64,000 nucleotides of DNA from Scybalomonas sp905214925 (GCA_905214925.1 CAJMOB010000006.1:73043-137042), one strand, 5' to 3'; shown: positions 1 through 8,723, counted from the first letter of the stretch. Translations and numbers: made by a program. Notes: generated by a model from the sequence alone, not told the origin.

Positions 1-55
1 GAAATTTCCCAAGCGTGCCTCTCAACATTTTTCTATATTTTAAAAAGAATCTCTC

Positions 56-1417
56 TTACGCTTCTTCCTCTGCAAGCGCTGCTTTAATCATAATCGCACA
101 TTCAATTCTTTTCTTTTGGAGTTCACATCCAATTTCATATGGTTCTAAAATAGACTCATGGAATTTATAGGAGTTTGCAGAACATCCACCACTACAATAG
201 AATCTAGCAAAACAGTTTTTACACTCTTCTTTTGCATAGACATTGCAAAGTTTAAATTCATCACAAATTTCTTTCTTTTGAATACCATCAAAAACATTGC
301 CGAGATGATACTCTTCAATTCCTACAAATTGATGACATGGATAGAGGTCTCCTTGTGGAGTAACCGCTAAGTATTCTGTTCCTGAACCACATCCAGATAG
401 ACGTTTTGCAACACAAGGACCACCTGTTAAATCGATCATAAAATGGAAGAAATTAAATCCTCTTCCTTCTTTTTCTCTTTTGATTATTTCTTTTGCAAGG
501 CGATCATATTCCGCTAAAACAGTTGGAATGTCTTCTTTTTTAATAGACCATGGATCGTCATCAGCAGAAACAACTGGTTCTACAGAAATCTGCTTAAATC
601 CAAGATCTGCAAAGTGAAGAACGTCATTTGCAAAGTCTAAATTATGGTGTGTAAATGTTCCACGAATATAATATTTATCTTGATGACGACTTTCTGCGAA
701 TTTTACGAATTTTGGCATACTAATGTCATAAGCACTTCCCTTTCCTTTTGGGAATGGACGCATATAATCATTGACTTCTTTACGTCCATCGCAACTTAGT
801 ACGACATTTGCCATTTCTTTATTACAAAATTCCATAATATCATCATTTAAAAGAATTCCATTTGTTGTTAATGTGAAACGGAAGTTTTTATTATGTTTTT
901 CTTCTAAAGAACGACCATAAGCTACGATTTCTTTTACTACTTTCATGTTCATCGTTGGCTCACCACCAAAGAAATCCACTTCTAAGTTTCTTCTGTTACC
1001 AGAATTCTCAATTAAGAAATCGATAGCTTTCTTTCCAACTTCTGCACTCATCATACAACGATCGCCATGATATTCTCCTTCTTCCGCAAAGCAGTAACGA
1101 CAGGCTAAGTTACAATCATGCGCAATATGCAAACAAAGTGCTTTTACAACTGTTTTTCTCTTTTTGAAATCGATAATATACTCTTTATAATTATCTTCGG
1201 TAAATAACACTTCTGCTTCTACAAGCTGTTTAATTTCTTCAATTGCCTCTATAATATCAGCACGATCATACTGTGGAAGCTTTTCAATAATCGCTTCTGT
1301 ATCATTGTCTTCATAAAGAGCAATGATATCATAAACCATATCGTCAACCACGTGAACTGATCCGCTGCAAACGTCTAATACAATGTTATATCCATTATTT
1401 TTGTACTGATGTACCAT
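56..1417 (-). CDS. scfB: SCIFF radical-SAM maturase (thioether-forming)
   Basis: 453-residue radical-SAM/SPASM protein that installs thioether crosslinks on the SCIFF peptide encoded just upstream. The SAM-cluster motif is CNLACRYC (Cys102, Cys106, Cys109). The C-terminal SPASM region has the cysteine set GSGTEYLAVTPQGDLYPCH ... CNVYAKEECKNCFARFYCSGGC, which holds auxiliary Fe-S clusters. The N-terminal ~90 residues resemble the peptide-binding (RRE-like) part of the family. Start ATG follows a purine-rich site. It is cotranscribed with the precursor, 92 bases downstream of it. The first 55 bases of the window, beyond its stop, hold no recognisable gene. Confidence 0.95.
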   Translation of the reverse strand: MVHQYKNNGYNIVLDVCSGSVHVVDDMVYDIIALYEDNDTEAIIEKLPQYDRADIIEAIEEIKQLVEAEVLFTEDNYKEYIIDFKKRKTVVKALCLHIAHDCNLACRYCFAEEGEYHGDRCMMSAEVGKKAIDFLIENSGNRRNLEVDFFGGEPTMNMKVVKEIVAYGRSLEEKHNKNFRFTLTTNGILLNDDIMEFCNKEMANVVLSCDGRKEVNDYMRPFPKGKGSAYDISMPKFVKFAESRHQDKYYIRGTFTHHNLDFANDVLHFADLGFKQISVEPVVSADDDPWSIKKEDIPTVLAEYDRLAKEIIKREKEGRGFNFFHFMIDLTGGPCVAKRLSGCGSGTEYLAVTPQGDLYPCHQFVGIEEYHLGNVFDGIQKKEICDEFKLCNVYAKEECKNCFARFYCSGGCSANSYKFHESILEPYEIGCELQKKRIECAIMIKAALAEEEA

Positions 1418-1509
1418 ATGTACTTCCTTTCTAGACAGAGTAATAGAGGCTGTCCAAGAAACACTTCTTGAACCGCCCCTACTTACTATAAGGTTTTACT
1501 AGGTTTCAA

Positions 1510-1650
1510 TTATTTGTTTTCGCAACTCTGATTTCCTACTGTGCAAGATGTTTTGCAAGCTGACTGGCAAGATGTTTGACATTCACCACAGCCACCTTTT
1601 TTCACAGTATCTTTTAAAGATTTTGTTGCTAAAGATTTAATGTGTTTCAT
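1510..1650 (-). CDS. scfA: SCIFF ranthipeptide precursor (six Cys in forty-five)
   Basis: 46-residue peptide read directly from the sequence. It starts MKHIKSLATKSLKD and has cysteines at positions 21, 24, 28, 32, 36 and 43, the diagnostic SCIFF pattern. The ribosome site AAGGAGG lies 7 bases before ATG. It is the substrate of the neighbouring radical-SAM maturase, which links Cys sulphur to acceptor residues in the C-terminal half; the N-terminal lysine-rich stretch is the leader. Its physiological role in Clostridia is not settled. At under 50 codons it is easily missed by gene callers. Confidence 0.95.
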   Translation of the reverse strand: MKHIKSLATKSLKDTVKKGGCGECQTSCQSACKTSCTVGNQSCENK

Positions 1651-1723
1651 CTTTTTGCCTCCTTATCCTATGATATAGCTTGAATTATTATAGCATTACA
1701 ACTCTAATTTTTCAAGTTTTTTC

Positions 1724-2086
1724 TCAACTGAGCATTCCACCGACCATTCCACCTAAAATACATAAAAGACTTGTAGTAATGAGACTGGTGGAAATAGAAT
1801 CCATCCCTTGGTTTACGAAAAAAGAAGCCCCAAGAATAATGCCAATATAGAGAATTCCTAATAAAAGCCCCCATAAATACTTTTTCTCTTTTGTTCGTTT
1901 CCCTGTATAAAATCCTCCGATTACTGTTCCGATAAAATAAGTCGCTGTAATTCCAAAACTGACCATTTTCTCACCAATTTCAAACTGATAAACGGCAAAA
2001 GCCAGCAGTGCAAGTGCGACTCCAGTAAATACATAAGAAGCCAGTAATCCCCGAAAGACTTCGCTTACTTTTCTTGATAATGCCAT
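1724..2086 (-). CDS. TIGR04086 family membrane protein
   Basis: About 120-residue integral membrane protein with four predicted helices (LLASYVFTGVALALLAF, ITATYFIGTVIGGFY, WGLLLGILYIGIILGASFF, LITTSLLCILGGMVGGML). It matches the TIGR04086 (YrzE-like) family usually found next to SCIFF and yajC in Clostridia. The internal methionine MALSRKV is chosen as start because TAGGAGGG sits about 8 bases before it; the longer frame adds 20 residues without a good site. It lies 73 bases upstream of the SCIFF precursor and is probably cotranscribed with it. Function unknown. Confidence 0.85.
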   Translation of the reverse strand: MALSRKVSEVFRGLLASYVFTGVALALLAFAVYQFEIGEKMVSFGITATYFIGTVIGGFYTGKRTKEKKYLWGLLLGILYIGIILGASFFVNQGMDSISTSLITTSLLCILGGMVGGMLS

Positions 2087-2213
2087 TGTTTTCCCTCCTA
2101 TTCCTTCTTGGAAGAAGTCCTCTGTCCTCTTTCCATCTATGTACAAAAACTATGAGAAATCCATTGTCTTAACCGAAATGGATTCTATACAGTTTATGTC
2201 TTTTTGCTACCTT

Positions 2214-3407
2214 TTATGAATGAGAAAACACAATATGCAAAATCATAACTTCATTATCGGTACCAACCCTCATATTTGGGCCCCAAAGACCAACACCCGA
2301 TGTAACACAAGAATACATGGTTCCAATTCTTTTTACACCATTGGAATTTTTCCATCCAAAAGCGGTAAAAAAATTTCCTGGAAACATCTGTCCATCATGA
2401 GTATGTCCTGATAAGTCTAAATCAACCCCAAGCGCTGCTAGCTGTTCTAATTCCTTTGGCTGATGATCGATAACAAAAATTGGCTTCGTCTTATCAATCC
2501 CTTTTAACAATTGTTCTGGTGTCTTCCTTTTATGCCCTAACTTCTCAGCTCTTTGCGGGTCTTCTCTTCCGATTAAATAAAAGGAATCATCAATGCAAAT
2601 TTGATGTTCATCGATCATTTTTATATTCGCTTCCTCTAAAAAAATATCAAAGCGCTCATCATGGACTTCATGTTCTTTGACTGGGAATGTAAAACCTGCT
2701 AATATTTTTTCATTGAGATCATGATTTCCAAAAACTCCATATACACCGTATCGACTTTTGATCCCTTTTAAAATTTTTGCTATCTTCTTTGGCTCTAAAA
2801 TGGCATCAAACTCATTATCAAACTGATCTCCTGCAATACAGACTAAATCCACATTTTCTTCATTGATTTTATCAACCATTTGTTGCATTCGTCTTGCTCC
2901 AATACTATATCCTAAATGCCAGTCCGCAACCAATGCAATTGTTAGTTCTTTTTGTCCACAAGATTTTTCAATTATCAACTCTCTGCGATCCACCACAAGA
3001 TTCTTTGCATGAACGATACCATAAACACTCAATACAAGGATGACAACAATGGCAACTCCTCCTACAATTAAAAATGCCTTTCTCGTTCCAAACCACGTTT
3101 CTGGTAACCACCCACTTTTTTTCCCAACGATCCGAACCACATCAAAACTGATAATCGTCATTAATATATAGGCAAAACTCCCAAGCCAATAGTTACTAAT
3201 CACTTTCAAAATACGATGCCATGGTTCTTTTCTAATAAGGAAACTCGACAATAACGTTGTGGATAAAAACAGATAACAAAGCACAATGATTCCTCTTACT
3301 ACACTGGATTGAAATAAATAGTAGCAAGTTCCCATATACTGCAATAACCACCATGCCACATAGACATTCACAGCAATATAAATTGGAGACAATAAAATGG
3401 CTCCCAT
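2214..3407 (-). CDS. membrane-anchored metallophosphoesterase (YkuE/COG1408-like)
   Basis: 397 residues. The first ~135 contain four hydrophobic helices. A calcineurin-like phosphoesterase domain follows: metal motifs ADWHLG (Asp162, His164), GDQFDNE (~199), GNHD (~228), a lone His in VIDHQP, and GHTHDGQ (~335). All five metal-binding motifs are intact, so it should be an active dinuclear metal hydrolase with the catalytic domain fixed to the membrane. The substrate is unknown; relatives include lipid- or nucleotide-cleaving enzymes. It is transcribed away from the Nudix gene with a 170-base divergent intergenic region. Confidence 0.85.
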   Translation of the reverse strand: MGAILLSPIYIAVNVYVAWWLLQYMGTCYYLFQSSVVRGIIVLCYLFLSTTLLSSFLIRKEPWHRILKVISNYWLGSFAYILMTIISFDVVRIVGKKSGWLPETWFGTRKAFLIVGGVAIVVILVLSVYGIVHAKNLVVDRRELIIEKSCGQKELTIALVADWHLGYSIGARRMQQMVDKINEENVDLVCIAGDQFDNEFDAILEPKKIAKILKGIKSRYGVYGVFGNHDLNEKILAGFTFPVKEHEVHDERFDIFLEEANIKMIDEHQICIDDSFYLIGREDPQRAEKLGHKRKTPEQLLKGIDKTKPIFVIDHQPKELEQLAALGVDLDLSGHTHDGQMFPGNFFTAFGWKNSNGVKRIGTMYSCVTSGVGLWGPNMRVGTDNEVMILHIVFSHS

Positions 3408-3518
3408 TTTCTTCTCACTTCCTCTCTTTTATATCTTATATAATAGGGATTCTTTTTTTTCCATCCTAGTCTATCTTCTATAAAAATGCAAGGGCTTCCC
3501 CCTCTTTTTTTAATTTTC

Positions 3519-3547
3519 TTGTATTCTAATCACCACAATATTATAAT
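3519..3547 (+). promoter_or_regulatory. sigma-A promoter for Nudix-PHP operon
   Basis: TTGTAT, 17-base spacer, TATAAT (3542-3547). The ATG of the Nudix gene lies 31 bases downstream with AGGAGGT 7 bases before it. Confidence 0.7.
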
Positions 3548-3577
3548 AAAACAATAGTATATTAGGAGGTAGTTACC

Positions 3578-4204
3578 ATGAAATATTCTTATTCCCCTAA
3601 AATAGACTTGATGGGGTTTGAAAAAAACTCAGCCATTTTTGTGCCTATTCTTCTTCCAAAGGATAATAAAGATTTACAGCTAAAAGAACCTCATATTCTC
3701 TTTGAAGTTCGCTCTTCCACCCTTCGTCAACAGCCTTCTGAGATCTGTTTTCCTGGTGGAAAAATCGAAAAGGGAGAAACACCAGAATTTGCCGCATTGC
3801 GAGAAACTTGTGAAGAATTACTGCTTTCCTATGAGCAACTTGAACTGTTAACTTCTACAGACCTTGTAACCACCCCTGCCAATCGTGTTTTATATCCTTA
3901 TATTGGACTCCTAAAACAATATAACAATACGTTTAGCAAAGATGAAGTAGCAAAGACCTTTCTCGTTCCCCTTTCTTTTTTTGAACAAACGGATCCCACT
4001 CTTTATTATCATACAGTCACAATTACGCCTTCCGATCATTTTCCAATGGAAAAGATGCCGAATAAAACGAGTTATAAGTTTGAACAAGGAACGTATCCTG
4101 TTCCTTTTTATGAATATGACAACTATACAATATGGGGCATGACCGCTCGGGTAATCCAAGCCTCTTTGCCTCGCTTGGAGGAAATAAAACATGAATTATA
4201 TTGA
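3578..4204 (+). CDS. Nudix hydrolase, probable CoA pyrophosphatase
   Basis: 208 residues. The Nudix box runs from Gly61: G-x5-E67-x7-R75-E76-x2-E79-E80, with Leu in place of the usual final Gly. Just before it, VRSSTLRQQPSEICFPGG matches the CoA-specific UPF0035 extension (LxxRSxxLRxHxGexsFPGG). CoA pyrophosphatases (NudL/CoAse, Pcd1) cut CoA to 4'-phosphopantetheine and 3',5'-ADP. The gene overlaps the next by 14 bases, so the two are translationally coupled; the partner is a PHP phosphoesterase of a type that can remove phosphate from 3',5'-bisphosphates. Confidence 0.8.
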   Translation: MKYSYSPKIDLMGFEKNSAIFVPILLPKDNKDLQLKEPHILFEVRSSTLRQQPSEICFPGGKIEKGETPEFAALRETCEELLLSYEQLELLTSTDLVTTPANRVLYPYIGLLKQYNNTFSKDEVAKTFLVPLSFFEQTDPTLYYHTVTITPSDHFPMEKMPNKTSYKFEQGTYPVPFYEYDNYTIWGMTARVIQASLPRLEEIKHELY

Positions 4205-5075
4205 TTTACACACACATACAACAGCATCTGATGGTACGGATACCCCAACCCAATTAATAAACAACGCCTTATCCTTGCCATTGAGTGCCATCGCTATTAC
4301 CGATCATGATACCGTTGACGGTGTCGAAGAGGCAATTCAAGCTGCTAAGGGCACAAATTTAGAAGTCATTGCTGGTATCGAGCTATCTTGCCAATATCAT
4401 CAAAAAGAAATCCATATGCTTGGATATTTTATTGATTACAAAAGCGAACTTTTATTCCAGCGATTAGAACAATTAAAACAGGCAAGAAACCTTCGCAACG
4501 AGCAAATGAGACAAAAACTAGAAGAGGCAGGTATGCCTTTAACAATGGAGGAAATACAAGGCCCTCATAAAGAAACCGTTATTACCCGCGCCCACTTTGC
4601 ACGAGCGTTACAAGAAAAGGGCTATATTGAGACAAAAGAAGAAGCCTTTCAAAAATACATTGGAGACGGCTGTCCTTGCTATGTATTAAAACCAGAATTT
4701 ACACCAAAAGAAGCGATTGCATTGATAAAACAAGCAAATGGATTAGCCGTGCTGGCACACCCGTTGCTCTATAAAATGGGCTATCAAGAACTAGAACAAC
4801 TGATTGCCTCTTTAGCAGATGCAGGTCTTACTGGAGTGGAAGTCTATCACTCTTCTCATAACACTGCAAACAGCAGCCGACTAAGAGAGATGATTCGCCC
4901 TTATCATTTATTGCCAACAGGAGGTTCTGATTATCACGGAGAAAATAAAAAAGGCGTTCTTCTTGGCGTTGGTCATGGAGGACTTCGTGTCTCTCATGCT
5001 TTACTGGATGACTTAATTACTTGTCATAAAAGTTTCCTCTCTATGGACAACGAAACAAAACCAAATAATCTGTAA
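4191..5075 (+). CDS. PHP-domain phosphoesterase (TrpH/YciV-like)
   Basis: 294 residues. The PHP metal motifs are all present: DLHTHTTASDG (Asp5, His7, His9), ITDHDT, GIELSC, a His in VLAHPL, and GGSDYHGE at the C-terminal end. This is the COG0613 family, whose studied members are 3',5'-nucleotide bisphosphate phosphatases / 5'-3' RNA exonuclease (RNase AM). It overlaps the CoA pyrophosphatase gene; ADP-3'-phosphate made by that enzyme would be a fitting substrate (inference). A terminator lies 38 bases after the stop. Confidence 0.85.
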   Translation: MNYIDLHTHTTASDGTDTPTQLINNALSLPLSAIAITDHDTVDGVEEAIQAAKGTNLEVIAGIELSCQYHQKEIHMLGYFIDYKSELLFQRLEQLKQARNLRNEQMRQKLEEAGMPLTMEEIQGPHKETVITRAHFARALQEKGYIETKEEAFQKYIGDGCPCYVLKPEFTPKEAIALIKQANGLAVLAHPLLYKMGYQELEQLIASLADAGLTGVEVYHSSHNTANSSRLREMIRPYHLLPTGGSDYHGENKKGVLLGVGHGGLRVSHALLDDLITCHKSFLSMDNETKPNNL

Positions 5076-5112
5076 AACAGCTAGAAGAAAAGAGCTTGTA
5101 GCATTTATTGAA

Positions 5113-5152
5113 AAAGGGAGATGCACTTTTTGACTGCTCTCCCTTGTCTTTT
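5113..5152 (+). terminator. rho-independent terminator of Nudix-PHP operon
   Basis: GGGAGA ... TCTCCC stem with inner AGATGCA loop region, followed by TTGTCTTTT. Confidence 0.7.
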
Positions 5153-5170
5153 GTCATCTTAACATTTAAT

Positions 5171-5935
5171 TTAAAAGAAACTTTTATGCAAAATATCAAG
5201 AACCGTATGTAAATCATTCACATCGATTTGTCCAGGTGCAGAGGCTTTTCCCACTGCTCCAAAAGTTAAAGCAGAGCCAAACACTTCTCCACAGAGACGA
5301 CTAATCCCCCCCGTTCCTGCCATAGACATTGTAATCACTGGTCGTTTTGCATATTTTGTTACCATTTCCTCCGTCGCCATTAATAATGTTAACACATCTC
5401 TTTTACTATTTGGCATAACTGCAATTTTTAACAGATCCGCTCCTAGTTGTTGCATCCTTTTCAATCGGGAAAGAATTTCTTCTTTTTCTGGGGTTTTTTC
5501 AAAATCATGATTGGATGCTACCACTTTCACCCCATGTTCATGAGCAACTTCTAAGATTTCTTCTACAACTTGTTCTCCCATAAACAGTTCTACGTCAACG
5601 AAATCCACATAGCCGCTCTTTGCCACTTTCTCATTTAATAGCACATAACTTTCTTTATCAATTGCCTTTTCTCCACCTTCTTTGTCTGTTCGAAACGTGA
5701 ATAAAATTGGGATTTCTAACAGACATTCTCTTAATTCCTTTAAACACTCCTCTACTTTTTCAAAACAAAAAATGTCCTCAAACCAGTCACCACGCCATTC
5801 CACTAAATCAACGGGCTCATTCTTTATTATCTGTGCCACTTGTTTTATCTCTTCCTTTGTAATCCCTACAATAGGAACACAAATTTTTGGCATTCCTGCC
5901 CCAATTTTTACCCCTCTTACTACTACTGTTTCCAT
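5171..5935 (-). CDS. aroD: 3-dehydroquinate dehydratase, type I
   Basis: 254 residues, the normal type I length. It converts 3-dehydroquinate to 3-dehydroshikimate through a Schiff base in the shikimate pathway. Visible active-site motifs are DLVEWRGD (Glu/Asp substrate contacts), ASNHDFEKTP (catalytic His) and LLKIAVMP (Schiff-base Lys). The C-terminal segment MAGTGGISRL...GSALTFG.GKASAPGQ is the substrate-phosphate/carboxylate loop. GAGG lies 10 bases before ATG. The other shikimate gene in the window, aroC, lies 6 kb away with a tryptophan-type T-box transporter between them. Confidence 0.95.
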   Translation of the reverse strand: METVVVRGVKIGAGMPKICVPIVGITKEEIKQVAQIIKNEPVDLVEWRGDWFEDIFCFEKVEECLKELRECLLEIPILFTFRTDKEGGEKAIDKESYVLLNEKVAKSGYVDFVDVELFMGEQVVEEILEVAHEHGVKVVASNHDFEKTPEKEEILSRLKRMQQLGADLLKIAVMPNSKRDVLTLLMATEEMVTKYAKRPVITMSMAGTGGISRLCGEVFGSALTFGAVGKASAPGQIDVNDLHTVLDILHKSFF

Positions 5936-6051
5936 CTAAGCCATTCCTCATCCTTAGCTTTCCAAAGCCAGTTGAGAATTTCCTCCTTCTTTTTCTTTTT
6001 ATTTTATCATAAATTCTTTTCAATAGGCAATTAGTTGTCCATCTAGTAGAA

Positions 6052-6110
6052 CAAAGTGTGCGTTGCACATTCTTCGGGACTTTAAGTCACTTCTAGCAAT
6101 GCACACTTTG
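6052..6110. repeat. long inverted repeat / cruciform in aroD upstream region
   Basis: A 15-base arm (CAAAGTGTGCGTTGC) pairs with 6096-6110, with one G-T wobble. The loop contains a second perfect palindrome, GACTT-T-AAGTC (6078-6088). No T-tract follows, so it is not a simple terminator. It lies between aroD and a repeated motif at 6118. Confidence 0.7.
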
Positions 6111-6117
6111 CCGTACG

Positions 6118-6143
6118 GTGGCAGTTTCCTATGAAATAAAAAA
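6118..6143 (+). repeat. dispersed repeat, copy 1
   Basis: 26-base element with core GTTTCCTATGAAATAAAAAA. The reverse complement recurs at 9830-9855 with 24 of 26 bases identical. It directly abuts the terminator of the Ig-like gene. Confidence 0.6.
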
Positions 6144-6183
6144 GCACCTGCAAATGAAAATTTTACACAACATTTGCAGGCGC
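6134..6183 (-). terminator. terminator of Ig-like protein gene
   Basis: Minus-strand stem GCCTGCAAATG ... CATTTGCAGGTGC followed by TTTTTTATTTC, 47 bases after the stop codon. Confidence 0.85.
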
Positions 6184-6229
6184 ATATTATACTAGATATC
6201 TATGATATAGAAATTATGATGGAACATAC

Positions 6230-6862
6230 TTAGTCATCCCATTCTACATAAACCGTTACGGTTTTCTTAATACTTGGATCTGCTTTTGAAGAAATTTGGA
6301 TTCTACCTTTTCCTACTTTCTTTCCATATACATTTCCACGGCTATCAACAGTTACAATATCTGTATCTAAAGACTTATAGTTAAGACCACGGTTTGATGT
6401 TGTTGCATTGCGAAGTCTTGCTTCTAGATTTTCTCTATCATAAACATCAACGGTAAATCTTTCATCATCATCATCAATTGTAATATAAGGTGTTTTTTGT
6501 TTTTCTGTTACTTTTACAACACATGTTTTTTTAACGTTTGTTCCTTTAATTTTACATGTAATCGTTGCTGTTCCAGCTTTTAATGCTTTAAATTCCATTT
6601 CATCATCATAACGATCGTCATCATCAAATCTCACAATACTTTTGTTGTCAATAGACCATACAAAGTAATCGTCATCTACATTGCGTTCACCTGAATATAC
6701 TTTTAGTTCAAATTCCTGTCCTGCACGAACAGTTTTACTCGTTGCTGAAATTTTACTAATCGTTGTTGGTTTTTCCCATCCTGCTAATACACTAGCTGGT
6801 GTAAGTACCATAGCACCAACCATTGCCAATGAAACTACTTGTTTTAACTTATTCTTTCTCAT
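6230..6862 (-). CDS. secreted protein with bacterial Ig-like (Big_2) domains
   Basis: 210 residues from MRKNKLKQ, chosen because AGGAGG is 8 bases before this ATG; two upstream in-frame ATGs are too close to the site. A signal peptide (KNKLKQ + VVSLAMVGAMVLTPASVLA) is likely cleaved before GWEKP. Two Big_2-type repeats follow, roughly residues 35-120 and 122-208, each with the conserved pattern of a W/S-DxxIV strand and a GxGTATIT / GKGRIQIS strand. There are striking Asp clusters (FDDDDRYDDE and IDDDDERF) that could bind calcium. No cell-wall anchor is visible, so it is probably released. Monocistronic, with its own promoter and terminator. Confidence 0.8.
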   Translation of the reverse strand: MRKNKLKQVVSLAMVGAMVLTPASVLAGWEKPTTISKISATSKTVRAGQEFELKVYSGERNVDDDYFVWSIDNKSIVRFDDDDRYDDEMEFKALKAGTATITCKIKGTNVKKTCVVKVTEKQKTPYITIDDDDERFTVDVYDRENLEARLRNATTSNRGLNYKSLDTDIVTVDSRGNVYGKKVGKGRIQISSKADPSIKKTVTVYVEWDD

Positions 6863-6997
6863 ACGCATTTCCTCCTTATTATCCTCTTTATCCATTATTT
6901 TTTACTTATAATCTCTTTACATTTTTAATATATAGAAGAAAAATTAAAAGAACATTAAAAGTTTTATCTTTTAACATTCTTTTTTCTTTTTATCTTT

Positions 6998-7025
6998 ATT
7001 TTATCACTGGACACTACTTTTTCAA
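6998..7025 (-). promoter_or_regulatory. promoter of Ig-like protein gene
   Basis: Minus strand TTGAAA (7020-7025), 16-base spacer, TAAAAT (6998-7003), giving a leader of about 130 bases. Confidence 0.55.
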
Positions 7026-7049
7026 AAAAAATGGATAAATTTTACAATT

Positions 7050-7823
7050 TTAATTTCCATATTCTATACTGATTTCATTAAACTTATCCAGCAAATCATC
7101 GATTTTAATCTGTTCCTTTTCCTTTCCTTTTTTATCAAGAACAGCCTCTCCTTGATGCATCATTAAAATACGATCTCCATATTGGAGAGCATAACGTAGA
7201 TTATGAGTTACCATAATCGTTGTCAACTGTTTTTCTTTCACAATTTTATCCGTTAACTCCATAATAATTTCTGCTGTTTTTGGATCAAGAGCTGCCGTAT
7301 GTTCATCTAAAATTAAAAATTCAATGGGCGTCATTGTGGACATCAAAAGAGCCATTGCCTGCCTTTGTCCTCCTGATAATACGCCAACTTTCACATCCAT
7401 CTTATCTTCTAGACCAAGTCCTAATGTCTTTAAACGTTCTCGGTAATCATCGATTCGATGTTTTTTTGTCCCTAACCGTAAATTAAAAGGCTTTCCTTTA
7501 TTATCAGCTAAAGACATATTTTCTAAAATCGTCATATGAGGACAAGTACCAAGAGCAGGATTTTGATACACCCGACCAATTTTTTTGTATCTTTTAAATT
7601 CTGGCATTCTCGAAATATCTACATTTCCCATCCGAATTTCCCCACCATCAATCGGAATACTTCCGCAAATCATATTTAACATAGTCGTCTTTCCTGAACC
7701 ATTGCTTCCGATTACCGATACAAATTCTCTGTCTTTCATTGTCAAATTGAAATCCTTAAATAAGCGAGTTTCATTTACCGTTCCTTTATTATAATATTTG
7801 TCAATATGATTCAATTCTAACAT
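7050..7823 (-). CDS. ABC transporter ATP-binding protein (COG1101), Trp-type importer
   Basis: 257 residues from MLELNHIDKYY. AAAGGTGA precedes this ATG, and it lies 4 bases after the permease stop; the longer frame would overlap the permease. Walker A is GSNGSGKTT, the signature VLSGGQRQAMALL, Walker B FLILDEHTAALD and the H-loop VTHN. COG1101 ATPases pair with COG4120 permeases and COG2984 binding proteins, exactly the three genes here. This importer class was predicted, from T-box control in Firmicutes, to carry tryptophan or tyrosine (TrpXYZ). Confidence 0.9.
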   Translation of the reverse strand: MLELNHIDKYYNKGTVNETRLFKDFNLTMKDREFVSVIGSNGSGKTTMLNMICGSIPIDGGEIRMGNVDISRMPEFKRYKKIGRVYQNPALGTCPHMTILENMSLADNKGKPFNLRLGTKKHRIDDYRERLKTLGLGLEDKMDVKVGVLSGGQRQAMALLMSTMTPIEFLILDEHTAALDPKTAEIIMELTDKIVKEKQLTTIMVTHNLRYALQYGDRILMMHQGEAVLDKKGKEKEQIKIDDLLDKFNEISIEYGN

Positions 7824-7827
7824 AGAG

Positions 7828-8700
7828 TCACCTTTTTTCCTTTCTTCTTCCAGCAAGTAAAATTACTAAAAATAAAATTGCTGTAATTAGCTTTAAATAA
7901 GAAGAACGCATTCCAAGGGCAATGGCAATGGAAACACAGGCTTTATAAAGAATCGTACCTAAAATAACGGCCGTTGTAGTTTTCACATGACGAAATCTCT
8001 TTAATACTTTTGTCCCAATAATCACGCTTGCAAGACCAATGACAATAGAGCCCGTTCCTGTTGTAATATCAAAAAATCCTTGTTTTTGGCAATACACACT
8101 ACCTGCTAATGCCACAAATCCATTGGCTAATGCTAACCCGATAATTTTTACCATACCTTTATCTTTTGCAAGAGATGTTACTATCGTTTCATTATCACCA
8201 ACCGCTCTTAATAAATAGCCAGAACGAGTTTTTAAATACGCATCTAATAATATTTTCACAAAAATAACAATGAAAAACGAAATCAAAGCAATGAGAAATG
8301 GCGCTATTTTGGACTCTTGAAATCTCATCAAAAATGAATTTTCAAAAATTGTCTCTTCCCCAAAGATGGAAAGGTTTGCTTTATCCTCTGCTATAGCTAA
8401 ATTAATGGAATATAATCCTGTCATCATAATAATTCCAGATAACAAGTCACGCACTTTTAATTTCACATGGATAAGACCTGTAACAGTTCCTGCCAATGCC
8501 CCTGCCAAAAATGCAATTGGCAATGTGATGACAGCAGGCACTCCTTTTAAAATGAGCACCGCTGTTACAACAGAACCAAGTGGAAATGTACTATCCACCG
8601 ATAAATCCGGAAAATCTAATATGGAATATGTGATATAAACACCAAGCGCTAATATTCCATAAATAAATCCCTCTTCTAAAACACCAAGTATAATATCCAT
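7828..8700 (-). CDS. ABC transporter permease (COG4120), Trp-type importer
   Basis: 290 residues, eight or more hydrophobic helices, related to the branched-chain/ribose permease fold. Distinctive stretches are YSILDFPDLSVDSTFPLGSV and LANGFVALAGSVYCQKQGFFDI, characteristic of COG4120. It sits between the binding protein (23 bases upstream) and the ATPase (4 bases downstream), so one mRNA reads all three. GAGGG lies ahead of ATG. Confidence 0.9.
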   Translation of the reverse strand: MDIILGVLEEGFIYGILALGVYITYSILDFPDLSVDSTFPLGSVVTAVLILKGVPAVITLPIAFLAGALAGTVTGLIHVKLKVRDLLSGIIMMTGLYSINLAIAEDKANLSIFGEETIFENSFLMRFQESKIAPFLIALISFFIVIFVKILLDAYLKTRSGYLLRAVGDNETIVTSLAKDKGMVKIIGLALANGFVALAGSVYCQKQGFFDITTGTGSIVIGLASVIIGTKVLKRFRHVKTTTAVILGTILYKACVSIAIALGMRSSYLKLITAILFLVILLAGRRKEKR

Positions 8701-8723
8701 AAAACAACCCTCAACTTCCCTTT

